In this document: positions 7,277 through 15,816 of the stretch, piece after piece | How the letters are laid out: the number at the start of each line of letters is the position of its first letter | Numbering within the stretch: the stretch's first letter is position 1 | NCBI RefSeq assembly: GCF_049671645.1 | Contig: NZ_JBATVG010000019.1 | Span: forward strand, 286,786-350,785 | From: Castellaniella sp049671645 | Lineage (GTDB): Bacteria; Pseudomonadota; Gammaproteobacteria; Burkholderiales; Burkholderiaceae_B | Direction: 5' to 3' | DNA: 64,000 nt | The notes under the pieces: model-generated | What the model saw: only the letters and a program-made list of their open reading frames with translations | The model's database searches: none | Told to the model about the DNA's origin: nothing | Program-made: the position numbers and the translations under genes

Positions 7277-7472
7277 GGAGTGCTGATCGGGAGGGGTCCG
7301 GGGCTCGCAGTCGGCCGGTGCCGAGTGCTACCGAAGGGAATCGGGGGGCTGTCGGCGGACGTGTCTGAGGCCGAAGGCCGAGTTCGTCCGCCGCCCCGAT
7401 GGACGAGGTAGACCCGGGAAGCCCGAAGTGCCACCGGCTGGCGAGCCCCGGCCCCCTCCCGATCAGCACTCC
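7277..7472. other. Large structured palindromic element, possible structured RNA
   Basis: The outer arms pair perfectly over 20 bp (7277-7296 GGAGTGCTGATCGGGAGGGG with 7453-7472). After one mismatch a further 11 bp pairs (CCGGGGCTCGC, 7298-7308, with 7441-7451). After a small internal loop 7 bp more pairs (GCCGGTG, 7314-7320, with 7432-7438). Inside are a branch with ATCGGGG/CCCCGAT and CGGCGGAC/GTCCGCCG stems capped by a GGCC-GAA-GGCC hairpin, and small flanking hairpins. It fills most of the 410-base gap between mnmE and yidC. No ORF in it resembles a protein. No known RNA family was recognised by eye. It could be an RNA gene, a transcript-processing element or a fold-back repeat. Confidence 0.6.
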
Positions 7473-7499
7473 GCTCAAGAACCCAAAAAATACAACGTC

Positions 7500-7533
7500 C
7501 TAAACAAAAGCGGCGCCCAAAAGAGCGCCGCCT
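7500..7533 (-). terminator. Rho-independent terminator after yidC
   Basis: On the minus strand the stem GCGGCGCTC/GGGCGCCGC is followed by TTTTGTTT, 22 bases past the yidC stop. Confidence 0.75.
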
Positions 7534-7555
7534 CGTCACACCTATATCAGCAACA

Positions 7556-9289
7556 TCAACTGGACGCCGACGCCGCCTTCTCGCGATCCAGGCGGTTCAT
7601 GATCACCCGCTGCTGAATGATCGACACCGTATTGTTCACGCACCAGTACAGCACCAGGCCGGCCGGGAACAGGAACATCATCCCGCCGAACACCAGCGGC
7701 ATGATCATCATGATCCTGGCCTGCATCGGATCCGGAGGCGTCGGGTTCAGCTTGATCTGCAGGAACATCGTCAGCATCATGAACGCCGGCAGAATGAACC
7801 AGGGATCGCTGACCGACAGATCGTGAATCCACAGCAGCCACGGCGCGCCGCGCATTTCCACGCTGCCCAGCAGCACCCAATACAACGCGATGAACACCGG
7901 AATCTGCACCACCATCGGCAGACACCCGCCCAGCGGATTGATCTTTTCCGTCCGGTACATCTCCATCATGGCCGCGTTCAGCTTCGCCTTGTCGTCACCG
8001 AACTTTTCCTTCAGGTGCTTCATGCGCGGCGCGACCAGCTTCATCTTGGCCATCGAACGATAGCTGGCGGCCGACAGCGGATAGAACACCAGCTTGATCA
8101 GCAGCGTCAGCAGCACGATCGTCCAGCCCCAGTTGCCCACCAGGCCGTGCAGCCAGATCATGAACTTGAACATCGGCTTGGCGATGATCGTCACCCAGCC
8201 ATAGTCCACCACCAGATCCAGCCCGGGGGCGACCGTGCTCATCGCCCGCTGATCCTGCGGACCGACCCACAACTGGGATTCCACGGACTTGCTGGCGCCC
8301 GGCGCAATCGCGCCCACGGATTCGATCGTGCGGATGGCGAACAGATTGCCCGGCAGCGCCAATGCCTGATTGGTGCGGACCACGCCTTGCTGCGGCACCC
8401 AGGCCGTGGCGAAGTAATGCTGCACCATGCCGACCCAGCCATTGTCCGCCTGCCGGATGTAGCTGGCCTTGTTCTTGGTGATTTCGTCGAACTTCACCTT
8501 CTGGAACTTGTCTTCCGCCGAATAGACGACCGGCCCGGTGAACGTGCTGTAGAAGCCCGTCGTATTGGAAGGTTCGTGGCCATCGCGCGTCAACTGCAGA
8601 TACAGCGACGGATCGACGGGCTGATCCCCCAGGTTGGTGATGTCGTTGCGCACTCGGATGTCGTAGCCGTTGTGCGACAGGATGAACGTCTTGACCACCC
8701 GGACCTGGCCTGCCGTGGCCTCGAACGAGACCTCGGTCGTGTCGCCCTTGACCACCGGCCCGTCGCCCACCAGCGCGAACGGCGTCAGGTGCGTGGGATA
8801 GCTCTGCCCCTGCGGCGCGCCCACCAGCCCCGTCTGGGCCACGTACATGTCGCCCGGCTGATCGTTCAGCAGAAACATGGCATCGCCCGCATCCTGCGGC
8901 GGCTTATGCCCCATCAGCCCCTTGAACCAGGGAATGATCCCCGTGGTGGCCTCCTGGTTCTTGTAGTCCAGCAGTTCCGCGCGGACCAGTTGCGCCCCCA
9001 GCGTGTCGAACGTCAGGTCGTACACGCCGGTCTTCACGTGCACCGGCTGGCCCACAGGCGCGGCGTCGGACGAGGGGACCGTAGTCTGCCCCGCCGCCCC
9101 TTGCGCGGCTGCCGAAGGCACGTCCTTCGAGTCGGTCGGCGCCGCCTTGTCCGCCGTCTTGGCTGTTTCCGCAGCCGGCGGCGTCAAGGAGAACAGGGAC
9201 GGCTGGCCCTGGTACACCTGCCAGTTGTTCCACAACAGCAGGAGCGAAAAAGAAAAGATCATCCAGAGGATGGTGCGTCGAATGTCCAT
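7556..9289 (-). CDS. yidC: Membrane protein insertase YidC
   Basis: Inserts and folds inner-membrane proteins, alone or with SecYEG. The 577-residue product starts MDIRRTILWMIFSFSLLLLWNNWQ (first membrane helix). A Pro/Ala-rich linker and a large periplasmic beta domain (about 90-340) follow. The conserved Oxa1 core ends the protein (YSAASYRSMAKMK, NPLGGCLPMVVQIPVFIALYWVLLGSVEMR, NPTPPDPMQARIMMIMPLVFGGMM). A longer in-frame start exists 13 codons upstream, but MDIRR is the family's usual beginning. It sits in the standard rpmH-rnpA-yidD-yidC-mnmE order, all on the minus strand. Confidence 0.97.
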   Translation of the reverse strand: MDIRRTILWMIFSFSLLLLWNNWQVYQGQPSLFSLTPPAAETAKTADKAAPTDSKDVPSAAAQGAAGQTTVPSSDAAPVGQPVHVKTGVYDLTFDTLGAQLVRAELLDYKNQEATTGIIPWFKGLMGHKPPQDAGDAMFLLNDQPGDMYVAQTGLVGAPQGQSYPTHLTPFALVGDGPVVKGDTTEVSFEATAGQVRVVKTFILSHNGYDIRVRNDITNLGDQPVDPSLYLQLTRDGHEPSNTTGFYSTFTGPVVYSAEDKFQKVKFDEITKNKASYIRQADNGWVGMVQHYFATAWVPQQGVVRTNQALALPGNLFAIRTIESVGAIAPGASKSVESQLWVGPQDQRAMSTVAPGLDLVVDYGWVTIIAKPMFKFMIWLHGLVGNWGWTIVLLTLLIKLVFYPLSAASYRSMAKMKLVAPRMKHLKEKFGDDKAKLNAAMMEMYRTEKINPLGGCLPMVVQIPVFIALYWVLLGSVEMRGAPWLLWIHDLSVSDPWFILPAFMMLTMFLQIKLNPTPPDPMQARIMMIMPLVFGGMMFLFPAGLVLYWCVNNTVSIIQQRVIMNRLDREKAASASS

Positions 9290-9386
9290 TGGCGCCTGTT
9301 TTCGAATTGGGTCGGAGCAAAAGCTCACCAGTTTAACGTAGGGTGGCTGACAGGGACTTGATCAAACATCCCTGCGCCCTTTTGAT

Positions 9387-9632
9387 TCATCCGTGACCGC
9401 CCGATGGAGACCGTGCCGGCGGCACCGGATCATGCCCGCCCGGACACCCGGGATGGCAACGCGCGATGCGGCGAACGCCCAGCCAGATGCCGCGCGGCAC
9501 GCCATGGGTCTCGATGGCCTCGATCGTATAGGCGGAGCAGGTCGGCGTGAAGCGGCACTGCTGTCCCACCCAAGGACTCAGGAAATACCGATAGAAGCGG
9601 ATCGGCGCAATGAACAGGGACCGGATCAACAT
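9387..9632 (-). CDS. yidD: Membrane protein insertion efficiency factor YidD
   Basis: A short 81-residue protein with the family hallmark YRYFLSPWVGQQCRFTPTCSAYTIEAIETHG. The three cysteines and the later CHPGCPGGHDPVP motif are conserved. It is thought to help YidC-dependent insertion at the inner face of the membrane. It overlaps the end of rnpA by 7 bases, so translation is probably coupled. Confidence 0.95.
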   Translation of the reverse strand: MLIRSLFIAPIRFYRYFLSPWVGQQCRFTPTCSAYTIEAIETHGVPRGIWLGVRRIARCHPGCPGGHDPVPPARSPSGGHG

Positions 9633-9985
9633 TTCGCGATCTTGCCCAGCAGGGCATCGGCTTCCGCGCGCACCTGGCGCTTCAGGGCCGTCAGGCTGGC
9701 AGGGGCGGGGCGGCTGACCAGCCGGAACACCAGATCACCCTCGGGCAGGCCGGCCCGGCGCAGGCGAAAGGCCTCGCGCAGGACGCGCTTGATGGCATTG
9801 CGCGTCACGGCCAGGGGCGCATGGCGCTTGGGCACGATCAGGCCCAGGCGGGCAGGCCCCAAGACGGATTCCCGAGGGCTGGAGACAATGAACAAAGCCC
9901 CTCGGGCGATACGCCGGCCCTTCAGGGCCGCCGCGTATTCCGAGGGGCGATGCAGCCGGGCCGCCGAAGGGAAATCGGTAGGCAT
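9626..9985 (-). CDS. rnpA: Ribonuclease P protein component
   Basis: Basic 119-residue protein subunit of RNase P, which trims tRNA 5' ends. The signature RNAIKRVLREAFRLRR lies near residue 65, and FRLVSRPAPASLTALKRQVRAEADALL follows. The start MPTDFPSAARLHRP at 9985 gives normal family length; the open frame extends further upstream without homology. It lies 47 bases after rpmH and overlaps yidD. Confidence 0.93.
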   Translation of the reverse strand: MPTDFPSAARLHRPSEYAAALKGRRIARGALFIVSSPRESVLGPARLGLIVPKRHAPLAVTRNAIKRVLREAFRLRRAGLPEGDLVFRLVSRPAPASLTALKRQVRAEADALLGKIAKC

Positions 9986-10032
9986 GGCGGTCGGTTCCGG
10001 AGCCGGCGAAAGGCCGGCGGGGGGACGACGGA

Positions 10033-10167
10033 TCAGACGGCCAGGCGCTTGCGGCCCTTGGCGCGGCGGGCGCTCAGGACGGCACGGCCTGCGCGCGTCT
10101 TCATGCGGACGCGAAACCCGTGGGTGCGCTTGCGGCGGGTAACAGAAGGCTGGAAAGTGCGTTTCAT
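10033..10167 (-). CDS. rpmH: 50S ribosomal protein L34
   Basis: A 44-residue, very basic protein reading MKRTFQPSVTRRKRTHGF and ending GRKRLAV, a near-invariant family sequence. It is the first gene of the minus-strand operon running to yidC and mnmE, and is divergent from dnaA across a 243-base gap. Confidence 0.97.
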   Translation of the reverse strand: MKRTFQPSVTRRKRTHGFRVRMKTRAGRAVLSARRAKGRKRLAV

Positions 10168-10286
10168 GGCGAATCCAAAAGAGCTCGGGGTTGTGGCGAG
10201 GTTGCGTTGATTTTAGGCTCGATCGCCCGGGCACCATCAACAGGCACACGCGTACCCATATCACCCAAAGCATCGAAAAGCCCATT

Positions 10287-10315
10287 ATTTCAACAAATTT
10301 TTGACGTGCCGTCAA
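10287..10315 (-). promoter_or_regulatory. Candidate rpmH promoter
   Basis: On the minus strand TTGACG (10315-10310) and TGAAAT (10292-10287) are separated by 17 bases. The -35 lies in an inverted repeat, TTGACG-TGC-CGTCAA (10301-10315). The position is about 120 bases upstream of rpmH. Confidence 0.45.
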
Positions 10316-10364
10316 TTACTTGTGAACTTATCCCCCGCCGCACGGGATCGACCGCCGGGCGGTC

Positions 10365-10373
10365 TGTGGATAA
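10365..10373 (-). promoter_or_regulatory. Consensus DnaA box upstream of dnaA
   Basis: TGTGGATAA, the complement of the perfect DnaA box TTATCCACA, lies 38 bases before the dnaA start and just upstream of a TAGAAT hexamer (10391-10396) that could be the -10. A weaker TTATCCCCC lies at 10328-10336. This fits DnaA autoregulation. One perfect box is too few to call this gap the origin. Confidence 0.65.
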
Positions 10374-10410
10374 CTCACCACAGGAAAGGGTAGAATCGAG
10401 GTTTCGCACG

Positions 10411-11820
10411 ATGACCCTTATGAATGAATTCTGGCAGGCCTGTCTCCAGCAGCTGGAACAGGAACTTCCCCCCCAACAGATCAGCGCCTGGATCAAACCC
10501 CTGGTTCCGCTCGGCTACGACGAGGAATTGGCGATCCTGAGGCTCGGCGTGCCCAATCGCATGAAGCTCGACTGGGTGCGCAAGAACTATTCCACGCGCA
10601 TCGAATCCCTCGCCAGCGACTGGTTTTCCCAGGCGGTGCAGGTGCAGCTCGAAATCCACGCCAGCCAGGCGCGCGCCGCTGCGGCCGTGCGCGTGCCGGC
10701 GCCCCCCGCCCAGGTCAATGGTTCGGCCGGACAGGCGGCCGCCCCCGCAGCGGCTCCGACCCCGGTCCACTCCGCGACCGACGAGGCCATGAAAGACCGG
10801 TCCCGCCTGAATCTGGATCTGACCTTCGACAACTTCGTCATCGGCAAGGCCAACCAGCTGGCGCGCGCAGCGGCGCTGCAGGTCGCCGAAAACCCCGGCG
10901 TCTCCTACAACCCGCTGTTCCTGTATGGCGGCGTGGGCCTGGGCAAGACCCACCTGATCCATGCCATCGGCAACGCCTTGCTGGCCGGCGGCAACAACCC
11001 GCGCATCCGCTACGTGCATGCCGACCAATACGTGTCCGACGTGGTCAAGGCCTACCAGCGCCGCGCCTTCGACGACTTCAAGCGCTACTACCATTCGCTG
11101 GACCTGCTGCTGATCGACGATATCCAGTTCTTCGCCGGCAAGAACCGCACCCAGGAAGAATTCTTCTATGCCTTCGAGGCCATGGTGGCGCAGCGCAAGC
11201 AGATCATCATCACCTCCGACACCTACCCGAAGGAACTGGCCAACATCGACAGCCGGCTGATTTCGCGCTTTGATTCGGGGCTGACGGTCGCCATCGAGCC
11301 GCCCGAACTGGAAATGCGCGTGGCCATCCTGCTGCGCAAGGCGCAGACCGAAGGCATCACCATGCCCGAAGAGGTCGCCTTCTTCATCGCCAAGCACCTG
11401 CGCAGCAATGTGCGCGAACTGGAAGGCGCCCTGCGCAAGGTGTCCGCCTACGCCCGCTTCCACGGCCGCGAGGTCCTGACCGTCGAGGTCTGCAAGGAAG
11501 CCCTGAAAGACCTGTTGTCGGTCTCCAACAGCCAGATCACGGTGGAAAACATCCAGAAGACCGTCGCCGACTTCTATAAAATCAAGGTCGCCGACATGTA
11601 TTCGAAACGCCGGCCCGCCAATATCGCGCTGCCGCGTCAGATCGCCATGTACCTGGCCAAGGAACTGACCCAGAAAAGCCTGCCGGAAATCGGCGACCTG
11701 TTCGGCGGACGCGATCACACCACGGTGCTGCACGCGGTCCGCAAGATCACCGATCTGCGGGGCAAGCAGACCGAACTGAATCACGCACTTCACGTACTCG
11801 AGCAAACCCTCAAAGGATAA
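10411..11820 (+). CDS. dnaA: Chromosomal replication initiator DnaA
   Basis: AAA+ initiator that binds DnaA boxes and opens the origin. The product of 469 residues has domain I (FWQACLQQLEQELPPQQISAWIKPL), an Ala/Pro-rich linker, the Walker A GGVGLGKTHL (about 170), Walker B LLLIDDIQFF, and the C-terminal DNA-binding helix GRDHTTVLHAVRKI. The ATG at 10411 (MTLMNEFW) is taken; MNEFW nine bases later is a possible alternative. dnaN follows four bases after the stop. Confidence 0.97.
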   Translation: MTLMNEFWQACLQQLEQELPPQQISAWIKPLVPLGYDEELAILRLGVPNRMKLDWVRKNYSTRIESLASDWFSQAVQVQLEIHASQARAAAAVRVPAPPAQVNGSAGQAAAPAAAPTPVHSATDEAMKDRSRLNLDLTFDNFVIGKANQLARAAALQVAENPGVSYNPLFLYGGVGLGKTHLIHAIGNALLAGGNNPRIRYVHADQYVSDVVKAYQRRAFDDFKRYYHSLDLLLIDDIQFFAGKNRTQEEFFYAFEAMVAQRKQIIITSDTYPKELANIDSRLISRFDSGLTVAIEPPELEMRVAILLRKAQTEGITMPEEVAFFIAKHLRSNVRELEGALRKVSAYARFHGREVLTVEVCKEALKDLLSVSNSQITVENIQKTVADFYKIKVADMYSKRRPANIALPRQIAMYLAKELTQKSLPEIGDLFGGRDHTTVLHAVRKITDLRGKQTELNHALHVLEQTLKG

Positions 11821-11824
11821 TGAC

Positions 11825-12934
11825 ATGCTACTGATACAAGCAAGCCGCGATGCCATCCTCAAGCCCCTGACGACCGTGGTGGGGATCGTCGAACGGCGCA
11901 ACACCTTGCCGATCCTGGCCAATGTCCTGATCCGCAAGCAAGGCAATCAGGTTGCTTTCCTGGCCAACGACCTGGAAGTCCAGATCACCACGCAGGCCGA
12001 TTTCGGGGTGGGCGACGACGTCCAGTCCACGACCGTGGCCGCCCGAAAATTCCTCGACATTCTGCGCGCCCTGCCCGACACCGGGGACGTGCGCCTGTCG
12101 CTGGACGACGCAAAACTGTCCGTCCAGGCCCGCCGCAGCCGCTTCGCCCTGCAGACGCTGAGCGCGAACGACTACCCCACGGTATCCCAGGCGGAACAAT
12201 GGACGGCATCGTTTTCAATGCCGCAAAAGGCCCTGAAGCAGCTCTTCAATCAGGTGCACTTTTCCATGGCGCAGCAGGATATCCGCTATTACCTGAACGG
12301 CCTGCTGATGGTTCTGGAACCGGGTCAGGTCCGGGCCGTGTCCACCGACGGCCACCGCCTGGCGCACAGCAGCATCGCGGTCGAGGGCCTGGAGGCCCAG
12401 ATGGACGCCATCATCCCGCGCAAGACCGTGCACGAAATGCAGCGCCTGCTGGCCGACGACGAATCGCCGGTGCAGATCGACCTGGCGGCCGGCCAGATCC
12501 GCTTCCGCTTCGACCAGATCGAACTGGTCTCGAAGCTCGTGGAAGGCAAATTCCCCGATTACAAGCGCGTCATCCCGACCGGCTACACCCGCCATATCCA
12601 GATCCCCCGCGATGCCTTGCAGGCCAGCCTGCAGCGCGCCGCCATCCTGACGACCGACAAACTGAAAGGCGTGCGTCTGCAACTGGGCGACAACCTGCTG
12701 CGCATCTCCTCGTCCAATGCGGAACAGGAAGAGGCCCGGGAGGAACTCGAAGTCGATTACGCCCAGGAACCGCTGGACGTGGCCTTCAACGTCACCTACC
12801 TGCTCGACGTGCTGGCCAACATCAAGACTGAAGCCGTCTGCTGGTCGGTGCAGCCGGACGTCAATGCCTCGGTGCTGATCACGGTGCCCGATGACGACGA
12901 ATTCAAATACGTCGTCATGCCCATGCGCATCTGA
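11825..12934 (+). CDS. dnaN: DNA polymerase III beta subunit (sliding clamp)
   Basis: A 369-residue ring-forming processivity clamp that tethers the replicase to DNA. The start MLLIQASRDAILKPLTTVVGIVERRNTLPILANVLI and the C-terminal peptide ending YVVMPMRI are characteristic, and length is normal. It is four bases after dnaA and 39 bases before gyrB, in the conserved dnaA-dnaN-gyrB order. Confidence 0.97.
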   Translation: MLLIQASRDAILKPLTTVVGIVERRNTLPILANVLIRKQGNQVAFLANDLEVQITTQADFGVGDDVQSTTVAARKFLDILRALPDTGDVRLSLDDAKLSVQARRSRFALQTLSANDYPTVSQAEQWTASFSMPQKALKQLFNQVHFSMAQQDIRYYLNGLLMVLEPGQVRAVSTDGHRLAHSSIAVEGLEAQMDAIIPRKTVHEMQRLLADDESPVQIDLAAGQIRFRFDQIELVSKLVEGKFPDYKRVIPTGYTRHIQIPRDALQASLQRAAILTTDKLKGVRLQLGDNLLRISSSNAEQEEAREELEVDYAQEPLDVAFNVTYLLDVLANIKTEAVCWSVQPDVNASVLITVPDDDEFKYVVMPMRI

Positions 12935-12973
12935 TCGCCGCCCGCGCCCGACTGATTCAATCACAGGATTTCC

Positions 12974-15427
12974 ATGTCAGAACCCACCACCCCGAACACG
13001 CCGTCCGCCGGCTACAGCGCCGATTCGATCAAGATGCTCAAGGGCCTGGAGGCCGTGCGCAAACGTCCAGGCATGTACATCGGCGATACGTCGGACGGCA
13101 CCGGCCTGCACCACATGGTCTTCGAGGTGGTGGACAACGCCATCGACGAAGCCCTGGCCGGCTACTGCGATGACATCGTCGTCACCATCCACGCCGACAA
13201 CAGCATTTCGGTCACGGACAACGGCCGGGGCATCCCCACCGCCATCCACAAGGACGACGAACACCACCGCAGCGCGGCCGAGATCGTCATGACCGAACTG
13301 CACGCCGGCGGGAAGTTCGACCAGAATTCCTACAAGGTGTCCGGCGGCCTGCACGGCGTGGGCGTGTCCTGCGTCAACGCGCTGTCCGAATGGCTGCGCC
13401 TGACCATCTGGCGCAACGGCCAGGAACATCAGATGGAATTCCGCCGGGGCGAACGCGTCGCCCCGCTGGCCGTGACCGGCGCGTCCGAGCGCACCGGCAC
13501 CCGGGTGCAGTATCTGGCCGACTCGGAAATCTTCACCAACATCGACTACACCTACGAAATCCTGGCGCGCCGGCTGCGCGAACTGTCCTTCCTGAACAAC
13601 GGCGTGAAAATCCGCCTGACGGACGAGCGCACCGGCCAGGACGAGAACCTGGCGTTCCTGGGCGGGGTCAAGGGCTTCGTCCAGTACATCAACCGCGCCA
13701 AGACCACGCTGCACGACAATATTTTCGCCGTGACGACCGAATCCGACGCCGGCGGCGTGCGCGTGGGCGTCGAAGTCGCCATGCAATGGAACGACAGCTA
13801 CGCCGAAACCGTGCTGTGTTTCACCAATAACATCCCGCAGCGCGACGGCGGATCACACCTGACGGGCCTGCGGGCGGCCATGACCCGGGTGCTGAACAAG
13901 TACATCACCGACAACGACCTGGCGAAAAAGGCCAAGGTCGACACGGCCGGCGACGACATGCGCGAAGGCCTGGCCTGCGTGCTGTCGGTCAAGGTCCCGG
14001 AACCCAAATTCAGCAGCCAGACCAAGGACAAGCTCGTCTCCAGCGAAGTCCGTCCCGCGGTCGAGGACGCCATCAGCCGCACCCTGGAAACCTGGCTGCT
14101 GGAAAACCCCAACGACGCCCGCGCCGTGTGCGCCAAGATCGTGGAAGCCGCCCGCGCCCGCGAGGCCGCCCGCAAGGCCCGCGAAATGACCCGCCGCAAG
14201 AGCGTGCTGGAAGGCGCCGGCCTGCCCGGCAAGCTGGCGGACTGCCAGGAAAAAGACCCGGCCCTGTGCGAACTCTATATCGTCGAGGGCGATTCCGCCG
14301 GCGGGTCGGCCAAGCAAGGCCGCGACCGCAAGTTCCAGGCGATCCTGCCGCTGCGCGGCAAGGTCCTGAACGTCGAAAAAGCCCGCTTCGACCGGCTGCT
14401 GTCCAGCGAACAGATCACCACGCTGATCACCGCCCTGGGCACCAGCATCGGTCCTGATTTCAATGTCGACAAGCTGCGCTACCACCGCATCATCATCATG
14501 ACCGACGCGGACGTGGACGGCGCCCACATCCGCACCCTGCTGCTGACTCTGTTCTACCGCCAGATGCGGGAACTGATCGAACGCGGCTACGTCTACATCG
14601 CCCAGCCGCCGCTGTACAAGGTCAAGGTCGGCCGCGAGGAACGCTATCTGAAGGACGACGGCGAGGAAGCCCAGTTCATGCTGCAACTGGCCCTGAAGGA
14701 CACCGAACTGGTGACCAGCACCGGCGCCACCCCCATCCGCGACGACGCCCTGATGGACCTGGCCCGCCAGTACGTCCTGGCCGACCACGTCATCGCCCGC
14801 CTGTCGCGCGTCATGGACATCGAAGCCCTGTCGGCCATGGCCGAAGGTGTGCAGATCAGCCTGGTGGACGAATCCGCCGCCCGCGCCAGCGCCACCGCGC
14901 TGGAACAGGCCCTGCGCGATCCGGAGGCCCCGCAGGCCGTCCACGTCGAGGCCCAATACGACGAGATCGAAGACTCCTGGCGCCTGGCGGTCATCCGCCC
15001 CCACTTCGGCAATCTGCGCGTCAGTCTGTTCGACCGCAGCTTCGTGCGCGGCGGCGATTACGCCGTGCTGTCCCGCACGGCCAAGACATTCCTGGGCCTT
15101 CTGGGCGAAGGCGCCGTCGTGCGCCGTGGCACCGGCGACAAGATGAAGGAAAAGACCGTCGCCGACTTCCGCGAGGTCATGCAATGGCTGCGCACCGAGG
15201 CCGAACGCGGCACCAGCAAGCAGCGCTACAAGGGTCTGGGCGAAATGAACCCGGAACAGCTGTGGGAAACCACCATGGATCCGTCCGTGCGGCGCCTGCT
15301 GCGCGTGCAGATCGAAGACGCCATTGCCGCCGACGAGATCTTCGTCACGCTGATGGGCGACAACGTCGAACCGCGCCGGGCCTTCATCGAAACCCACGCG
15401 CTGCAGGCGGGGAATATCGACGTGTGA
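12974..15427 (+). CDS. gyrB: DNA gyrase subunit B
   Basis: ATPase subunit of DNA gyrase, which introduces negative supercoils. The 817-residue product has the GHKL ATPase motifs EVVDNAIDEALAG and GRGIPTAIH, the transducer domain, and the TOPRIM segment LYIVEGDSAGGSAKQGRDR (about 435) with DADVDGAHIRTLLLT. The C-terminal tail is RYKGLGEMNPEQLWETTMDP and GNIDV. The accessory region begins immediately after its TGA (15425-15427). The coding sequence is intact. Confidence 0.98.
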   Translation: MSEPTTPNTPSAGYSADSIKMLKGLEAVRKRPGMYIGDTSDGTGLHHMVFEVVDNAIDEALAGYCDDIVVTIHADNSISVTDNGRGIPTAIHKDDEHHRSAAEIVMTELHAGGKFDQNSYKVSGGLHGVGVSCVNALSEWLRLTIWRNGQEHQMEFRRGERVAPLAVTGASERTGTRVQYLADSEIFTNIDYTYEILARRLRELSFLNNGVKIRLTDERTGQDENLAFLGGVKGFVQYINRAKTTLHDNIFAVTTESDAGGVRVGVEVAMQWNDSYAETVLCFTNNIPQRDGGSHLTGLRAAMTRVLNKYITDNDLAKKAKVDTAGDDMREGLACVLSVKVPEPKFSSQTKDKLVSSEVRPAVEDAISRTLETWLLENPNDARAVCAKIVEAARAREAARKAREMTRRKSVLEGAGLPGKLADCQEKDPALCELYIVEGDSAGGSAKQGRDRKFQAILPLRGKVLNVEKARFDRLLSSEQITTLITALGTSIGPDFNVDKLRYHRIIIMTDADVDGAHIRTLLLTLFYRQMRELIERGYVYIAQPPLYKVKVGREERYLKDDGEEAQFMLQLALKDTELVTSTGATPIRDDALMDLARQYVLADHVIARLSRVMDIEALSAMAEGVQISLVDESAARASATALEQALRDPEAPQAVHVEAQYDEIEDSWRLAVIRPHFGNLRVSLFDRSFVRGGDYAVLSRTAKTFLGLLGEGAVVRRGTGDKMKEKTVADFREVMQWLRTEAERGTSKQRYKGLGEMNPEQLWETTMDPSVRRLLRVQIEDAIAADEIFVTLMGDNVEPRRAFIETHALQAGNIDV

Positions 15428-15526
15428 TGGTTGTTGGATTTCGGAAAAGATGGCCAAGTGTTGTGGGAAAAATTGGCCATCCATAGGAGCAAAGGTAATG
15501 ACCGCCTGATTGGCGGTCATTTTTTG
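15428..15526 (+). repeat. Direct repeat copy 1 (IS21-like end plus hairpin)
   Basis: About 99 bases directly after the gyrB stop recur, with around ten differences, at 20162-20261. The repeat comprises TGGT, TGTTGGATTTCGG, two GGAAAANNTGGCCA units (15443-15456 and 15466-15479), and a hairpin with a T-run. Confidence 0.85.
15497..15525 (+). terminator. Rho-independent terminator after gyrB (inside the repeat)
   Basis: AATGACCGCC-TGATT-GGCGGTCATT followed by TTTT. It is a perfect 10-bp stem. A second copy is at 20231-20262. Confidence 0.85.
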
Positions 15527-15816
15527 ACTAGAACAGCCCGAGTACGCAGCGTCCGCAGACGACCAGATCGGCCGAGGAACCGCACCACACGAAACCCTAT
15601 GATCGAGTCTCGTCCTCACAGAAACAATGAATCAGAGCATACGATCCCCAACAGGCTGTCCGAACAAGGGGATCACTTCAATCACGCGCCTGCAGCGTCA
15701 TCAATTGATTTTAGTAGCATATGGTAATATTTTTGTGAGCGTTATCAATCGACTCTTGCAAGGGTAGGTAGAGATACCCTAGCGCGTGCAAGCAATATCC
15801 ATAATGAGAGGAATCC

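Noticed and set aside
7823..9361. 512-codon frame antisense to yidC
   Set aside because: Shadow of yidC with no family features.
10168..10410. Region between rpmH and dnaA as the chromosomal origin
   Set aside because: Only one perfect DnaA box and little AT-rich DNA. The region 56368-57071 has far stronger signals.
10375..15619. Very long open frames antisense to dnaA (10375-11946) and gyrB (13853-15619)
   Set aside because: High GC keeps antisense frames open. They have Gln/His/Arg/Gly-biased composition, no motifs and no ribosome sites, and lie opposite certain core genes.
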